Part shown: positions 60,629 through 64,000 of the stretch, piece by piece
Numbering within the stretch: the stretch's first letter is position 1
How the letters are laid out: the number at the start of each line of letters is the position of its first letter
Assembly (NCBI GenBank): GCA_044224605.1
Contig: JBGAKC010000012.1
Span: forward strand, 1 to 64,000
Length of the DNA: 64,000 nt
Source of the DNA: UBA7672 sp044224605
GTDB lineage: Bacteria; Pseudomonadota; Alphaproteobacteria; Caulobacterales; Hyphomonadaceae
Reading direction: 5' to 3'
The notes under the pieces: model-generated
Seen by the model: only the letters and a program-made list of their open reading frames with translations
Told to the model about the DNA's origin: nothing
The model's database searches: none
Translations under genes and position numbers: made by a program

Positions 60629-60904
60629 ATGTCGCCTGCCCTTGAACACTTGCTTGCCGAGCTTCGGCAACACCCGCTGGACCATGGTCTTGACGCGGTG
60701 ACGGTCGATATCAACGAACGGCTGGCGGAGCACGCGGCTCTCAATGGCCAGACCTGGCGGCTGCGCGCGGCGGCGGTTGCCCTCCTCGTCACCGGCGGCG
60801 CCTTTGTCAGCGCCTCGACGGCGTCCGCCGTGGCGGTGCCGCAGTCACCTTTCGCGGTCTGGTCCCAGCTCGCGCCCTCGACCTTGCTCGGGCACGCCGA
60901 GTGA
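60629..60904 (+). CDS. cnrY: CnrY-like anti-sigma factor
   Basis: A 91-residue protein with a cytoplasmic N-terminal part (LEHLLAELRQHPLDHGLDAV; ERLAEHAALN), one membrane helix (RLRAAAVALLVTGGAFVSAS) and a short periplasmic tail. Size, topology and position ahead of a CnrX-like sensor and an ECF sigma factor match CnrY, the membrane anti-sigma factor. Its stop overlaps the next start (GTGA). Sequence alone would not identify it. Confidence 0.65.
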   Translation: MSPALEHLLAELRQHPLDHGLDAVTVDINERLAEHAALNGQTWRLRAAAVALLVTGGAFVSASTASAVAVPQSPFAVWSQLAPSTLLGHAE

Positions 60905-61341
60905 AGGTTTCGGTTCGCAGCGCGATCATCACGGTTGTTCTCGCCTTTGTCGCAGGCATCGGCGGCATGTGGCTCGGTCACCAGGTGCTAACCGCTCCGG
61001 CGCACGACCACTCCTTGCATGCCATGGTGCATGACGAGCTTTCTCTAACGGCGGACCAGGAGCGAGATCTGGAAGCGCTTGAGGCCGCTTTCGCAGCGCG
61101 GCAGCAAACATTGGAAGGCGAGATGCGCAAAGCCAACGCGGAGCTTGCCGCCGCCATCCGCGCGAGCGAGTCCGCCGGGCCAGCCGTCGAGGCGGCGGTG
61201 TATCATTTCCACGACGCCATGGGCGCGCTGCAGACGGAGACGATCGAGCACGTCTTCGCCATGCGGAAAGTTCTGACCCCCGATCAACGCAAGCGGTTTG
61301 ATGACAAGATCGGCCAGGCGCTGACCGCCGACGCTGAATGA
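60901..61341 (+). CDS. cnrX: CnrX-like periplasmic heavy-metal sensor
   Basis: From GTG 60901 the protein has 146 residues: a membrane anchor (about 7-28), then a helical hairpin domain with HDHSLHAMVHDELSLTADQE and TIEHVFAMRKVLTPDQRKRF. The His-x3-Met pair in HVFAM equals the H119/M123 ligands of CnrX, and the early His residues match the other ligands. The family senses nickel or cobalt, or copper or zinc in relatives. It is coupled to both neighbours by 4-base overlaps. Confidence 0.82.
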   Translation: MKVSVRSAIITVVLAFVAGIGGMWLGHQVLTAPAHDHSLHAMVHDELSLTADQERDLEALEAAFAARQQTLEGEMRKANAELAAAIRASESAGPAVEAAVYHFHDAMGALQTETIEHVFAMRKVLTPDQRKRFDDKIGQALTADAE

Positions 61342-61925
61342 GCGGGGCGCGCCCGGACGACAGCGACGCCGCGCTGGCTGCGCGCGCGGTCAAAGGGGAC
61401 CGTCCCGCTTTCAACCGTATCGTCCAGCGCTACCAGGAGCCGCTTTACCGCTTCATTCGCCGGTATGTCGGCGATGCCGATGAGGCTTACGACCTGCTTC
61501 AGGAAACCTTCGTTTCGGCGTGGCAGGCGCTCGGCCGCTATGATCCCGGGCGTCCGGCCGCGACATGGCTGCGTCGCATCGCGCTCAACAAATGCCGCGA
61601 CTGGGGCCGCCGCCGCGCAGTTCGCCGCTTCTTCTATGGCGCGACATCACTCGAGGGCTCGCCAGCCGCCGCCGATGCCGCCGCCGCAGTGCCTATCGAT
61701 GACAGCAATGAGACCGCGTTGACGAACCTTGACCGCGCGATTGCGACGCTGCCGAGCCAGCTGAAAGAACCGCTGCTCCTCACGGCTTTTGAGGGCCTGT
61801 CGCAGATCGCCGCCGGTGAAGCGCTCGGCATCTCGGCAAAGGCCGTCGAAACGCGCGTCTATCGCGCCCGCAAGCTGCTGGCAGAGGCGCTCAGGGCCGA
61901 TGGCGTGGATGTCGACGAGCCCTGA
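61338..61925 (+). CDS. cnrH: CnrH-like ECF sigma factor
   Basis: A 195-residue ECF sigma factor. Region 2 is FNRIVQRYQEPLYRFIRRYV followed by DADEAYDLLQETFVSAWQAL, and AATWLRRIALNKCRDWGRRR follows. Region 4 is LKEPLLLTAFEGLSQIAAGE then ALGISAKAVETRVYRARKLL. It should be held by the CnrY-like protein and released by metal binding to the CnrX-like sensor. The regulated efflux genes are not obvious in the window. Confidence 0.88.
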   Translation: MSGARPDDSDAALAARAVKGDRPAFNRIVQRYQEPLYRFIRRYVGDADEAYDLLQETFVSAWQALGRYDPGRPAATWLRRIALNKCRDWGRRRAVRRFFYGATSLEGSPAAADAAAAVPIDDSNETALTNLDRAIATLPSQLKEPLLLTAFEGLSQIAAGEALGISAKAVETRVYRARKLLAEALRADGVDVDEP

Positions 61926-61985
61926 TAATCACGCCGCCGCGCGGGATGACCAATGGATGTGGACAATGCGCCACCCTTCGGCGGC

Positions 61986-62234
61986 CTAATAAAGAATCGC
62001 GGCGTCGGTCGTCACACGGTCGACCGGCTTATCCTTGTAATTTCCCGTCGTACGCCCTTCGCTGGTGATCCAGGCATCCACGACCTCCGCGGCTTCTCGC
62101 GCCTCAGAGGACATTGCGGCGATGATGGGGACCCCGGTGTTCTGGGCCGTCGCGACAAGCGGTGTCAGCACCTGAAATGATCCGCTAGAATCAACCGGAG
62201 GCTGTTGCGGGTCGGGATCTTTGTCGTCCGCCAA
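61986..62234 (-). CDS. Small acidic protein of unknown function (82 aa)
   Basis: The frame opens with TTG at 62234 and has a polar start (DDKDPDPQQPPVDSS), then FQVLTPLVATAQNTGVPIIA and EAREAAEVVDAWITSEG. There is no membrane segment. Composition and codon use look coding, but the rare start codon and lack of a recognised family keep confidence low. It converges on the sigma factor gene. Confidence 0.4.
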   Translation of the reverse strand: MADDKDPDPQQPPVDSSGSFQVLTPLVATAQNTGVPIIAAMSSEAREAAEVVDAWITSEGRTTGNYKDKPVDRVTTDAAILY

Positions 62235-62449
62235 GTTTTGCGCCCAACTGGCAATTCCTCGCTGAATTCACCAGAGACCACAGTCCTCCAGGATCCTGTG
62301 CTCAGTAAATCTTGAGGCGACCAGCCGCAAAACGCCGATCTTGACCGCCCAACCTGGCGGCTGATTTCAAGTGGTTCATGCTCGTTCGGCACCCCGCATC
62401 TCAAAGAGATACGAGCAGCGGGAGACCGTCGGACGGCGAACGCGTCCTC

Positions 62450-63106
62450 TCAGTGTGGCATAGGCGCGATGCCCGCGAGGTTGCCCTCCTGTCCGGCGGG
62501 TATCAGTTCGTAATAGCCCGCAAGCTCGAGGCGAATGGTCACTTGCTGGCTCGACCGGTTCCGGAAATACCAGCCATGGATGCCCTCGATCGGTGAGATC
62601 AGGGAGCCGTTCGCTTCGCCCCCATTGCCACGCTCATAGTCCGCCACGCTGACTTTGGGCTTGGATGCATCGGCAACCGTATGTCCGTGGAAGTCGAACA
62701 TCAGATCTTCCGGGACAGGCAGGGGCTCGGCACGCCAGCTATAGACCAGCACTGACCCTTTTTTCATGTTGACCTTGAACTCGAGCGCATTGCGACGGTC
62801 CTGATCTCCGTCCGGTGCAAGCGTGACCTCGAAACTGTCCTTTCTGAACGCGGCAGACTCCCGACGCGCCAGCGGGCCGCTGGCGGCGTCCGCCGGAACG
62901 ACGACCTCCTCAGGCGCCCATAGCCGCGACAATCCCGTCACTCGCCCGAGGCCGAGCGGATCCTGATTGTATTCTGCCGGTAGTATCGCGGCGAACGTGA
63001 TCACAACCGCGATCAGCGCTGCGCCGCCCACGGACAGCAGAAGGGTGCGCTTCGAGGGAGCGATCTGCGCTGGGGCCGCAGGCGTCGCGGGATGAAGGTC
63101 TGGCAT
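62450..63106 (-). CDS. Transmembrane anchor protein next to HupE
   Basis: A 218-residue protein with a proline-rich start, one membrane helix (about 22-43) and a periplasmic beta-rich domain (FKVNMKKGSVLVYSWRAEPL; FDFHGHTV; GWYFRNRSSQQVTIRLELAG). The VYSWR and FHGH motifs occur in proteins annotated as transmembrane anchors beside HupE/UreJ genes. The histidine pair could bind metal. The start overlaps the hupE stop by one base, so the two are coupled. Confidence 0.72.
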   Translation of the reverse strand: MPDLHPATPAAPAQIAPSKRTLLLSVGGAALIAVVITFAAILPAEYNQDPLGLGRVTGLSRLWAPEEVVVPADAASGPLARRESAAFRKDSFEVTLAPDGDQDRRNALEFKVNMKKGSVLVYSWRAEPLPVPEDLMFDFHGHTVADASKPKVSVADYERGNGGEANGSLISPIEGIHGWYFRNRSSQQVTIRLELAGYYELIPAGQEGNLAGIAPMPH

Positions 63107-63840
63107 CAGGACGGCCCTCCATAGACGAAACCTCCAAGCTGGAGGCCGATGAGTAGAAATCCGGCGGTCATCAGCAGAAAATTGGCGGCGATGGCCATGC
63201 GATTATATCCGGGCAGCGAGCGCCAGATGAGAATGAACGCCAGCATGAAGGACAAGGCAATCAGCTGGCCGATCTCAACGCCCACGTTGAACGACAGCAT
63301 GTTAATGAGCAGCCCGTTCTCGGGCAGCTCCAGCGCCTGGAGCTTGGTTGCGAGCCCGAAGCCATGGATCAGGCCGAAGCCGAAGACCGCCATCCGCGGA
63401 TCTGGCTGTATGCCGAAGAACGTCCGGAAACCGCTGAGATTGTCGAATGCCTTGTAAGCCACCGACAGGCCGATGACCGCATCGACCAGATAGGAATTCA
63501 CTTCGATGCGGCCCAGAACTCCCGCCAGCAGGGTCAGCGAATGGCCGAGCGAGAACAGGGTCACATAGATGCCGACATCCTTCAGCCGATAGAGGAAGAA
63601 TATTACGCCAAGGATGAAGAGCAGATGGTCGTAGCCTGTCACCATGTGCTTGGCGCCAAGATACAGGAACGGGATGATGTCTGGCCCGGTCGTGCCCGCG
63701 ACAAACGCTGCGTCCTTGCCGCCAAGCCCGTGGGCTGCAGCGGGCCCCGCTGCAGCCGCGACCGCGGCGACCAGCAGCACGAGCCTCAAGGCCGCTCGGC
63801 CGGCGGCTTGCCTGGCAGGGCGGTGCGTGTTCACGATCAT
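63106..63840 (-). CDS. HupE/UreJ-family metal permease
   Basis: A 244-residue protein with an N-terminal signal or helix (RLVLLVAAVAAAAGPAAAHG) and about six helices. Family features are YLGAKHMVTGYDHLLFILGV, LFSLGHSLTLLAG and GFGLIHGFGLATKLQALELP. The H-x4-D-H-x3-F and F-x-F-G-x-x-H-x-x-G patterns are the metal-selective motifs of HupE/UreJ nickel and cobalt transporters. This longer branch (HupE/UreJ_2) is often found with metal-resistance genes. It starts 29 bases after the stop of the upstream partial gene. Confidence 0.88.
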   Translation of the reverse strand: MIVNTHRPARQAAGRAALRLVLLVAAVAAAAGPAAAHGLGGKDAAFVAGTTGPDIIPFLYLGAKHMVTGYDHLLFILGVIFFLYRLKDVGIYVTLFSLGHSLTLLAGVLGRIEVNSYLVDAVIGLSVAYKAFDNLSGFRTFFGIQPDPRMAVFGFGLIHGFGLATKLQALELPENGLLINMLSFNVGVEIGQLIALSFMLAFILIWRSLPGYNRMAIAANFLLMTAGFLLIGLQLGGFVYGGPS

Positions 63841-63868
63841 CGGAGCAAGGATTTATGCGAGCGCGGCC

Positions 63869-64000
63869 TCAGCCGCCCTTCCCCGGTTCATTGATTACGA
63901 CATCGAACGCGATCAGATCCTTGAGGCTGTCGCCAAATCCCAGGGCCTTGACGGATTGTCCGACCTTGAGATCGCTGACGCCGAGCCGTTTGCCTGCGAG
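63869..64000 (-). CDS. C-terminal part of an unidentified protein (cut by window edge)
   Basis: The visible 43 C-terminal residues read LAGKRLGVSDLKVGQSVKAL, then GFGDSLKDLIAF and DVVINEPGKGG. The D-L-K-V-G-Q-x-V-K-x-x-G pattern suggests a small OB-fold-like periplasmic domain. It is the first visible gene of the hupE operon. The identity cannot be settled from this fragment. Confidence 0.55.
   Translation of the reverse strand, partial: LAGKRLGVSDLKVGQSVKALGFGDSLKDLIAFDVVINEPGKGG

Noticed and set aside
62241..62449. A short minus-strand frame upstream of the 82-aa gene
   Set aside because: It overlaps the 82-aa frame in a different phase, has no family likeness and no ribosome binding site.
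1..64000. CRISPR arrays, tRNA or rRNA genes
   Set aside because: No regularly spaced repeats, no cloverleaf with a TTCGA-type loop and acceptor pairing, and no rRNA-like stretch was seen on reading. A covariance-model scan could still find a tRNA.

Overview
The window looks like accessory and respiratory DNA of a high-GC alphaproteobacterium. The evidence is overall gene content, a GTTC-N7-GTTC LexA box (the alphaproteobacterial form) ahead of a umuDC pair, a cbb3 oxidase operon with a DUF2189 gene, and a Ti/Tn4371-like trb set. I cannot place the genus. No rRNA, tRNA or CRISPR array was recognised.

Region 1 (1-4.7 kb) holds insertion sequences and small accessory genes: the edge of one IS1182-type element, a DUF805 membrane protein, a complete IS1182-family element (950-2514) with matching inverted repeats and a 4-bp flanking duplication, two tandem Rnk-type RNA-polymerase-binding genes and a DUF2188-like small gene.

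Region 2 (4.7-21.3 kb) is a microaerobic and nitric-oxide block: dadA, a single-subunit quinol NO reductase divergent from a Dnr-type Crp/Fnr regulator with a palindromic box between them, a SirB2-like membrane protein, then nsrR-truncated hemoglobin-DUF1971 as an overlapping operon. A complete cbb3 oxidase operon follows (ccoN-O-Q-P, a 53-aa protein, DUF2189, ccoI, ccoS, a 45-aa protein), with no ccoG or ccoH. A PAS hybrid histidine kinase and a MarR-like regulator close the block. No nitrite or nitrous oxide reductase is present, so NO detoxification seems likelier than full denitrification.

Region 3 (21.5-37.7 kb) is a conjugative module: a long ParB-like protein, a trypsin-like protease, a TraF-type S26 peptidase and a LysR regulator on one strand, divergent from traG/virD4, a CopG-type gene and trbB-C-D-E-J-L-F-G-I. 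No relaxase, integrase, ParA or replication gene is visible.

Region 4 (37.7-54.3 kb) is cargo and defence. A tightly overlapping six-gene operon on the minus strand encodes an N6-adenine DNA methylase, a 924-aa protein with helicase-like features but no visible GKT motif, a DrmA-type helicase, a DrmB-type DUF1998 protein, a DrmC-type PLD protein and an HNH nuclease. It is DISARM-like but does not match either described class and is the strongest candidate for an undescribed variant. Two tandem Tat-like paralogues, a thermonuclease and an AbiE toxin-antitoxin pair follow.

Region 5 (54.4-64 kb) has an SOS-controlled umuD'-like/umuC pair whose UmuD appears to lack both catalytic residues, a copper block (csoR with two operators, copA, copC, copD, a DUF305 remnant), a cnrYXH-like metal-sensing sigma factor system, and a HupE/UreJ operon that continues past the window end.
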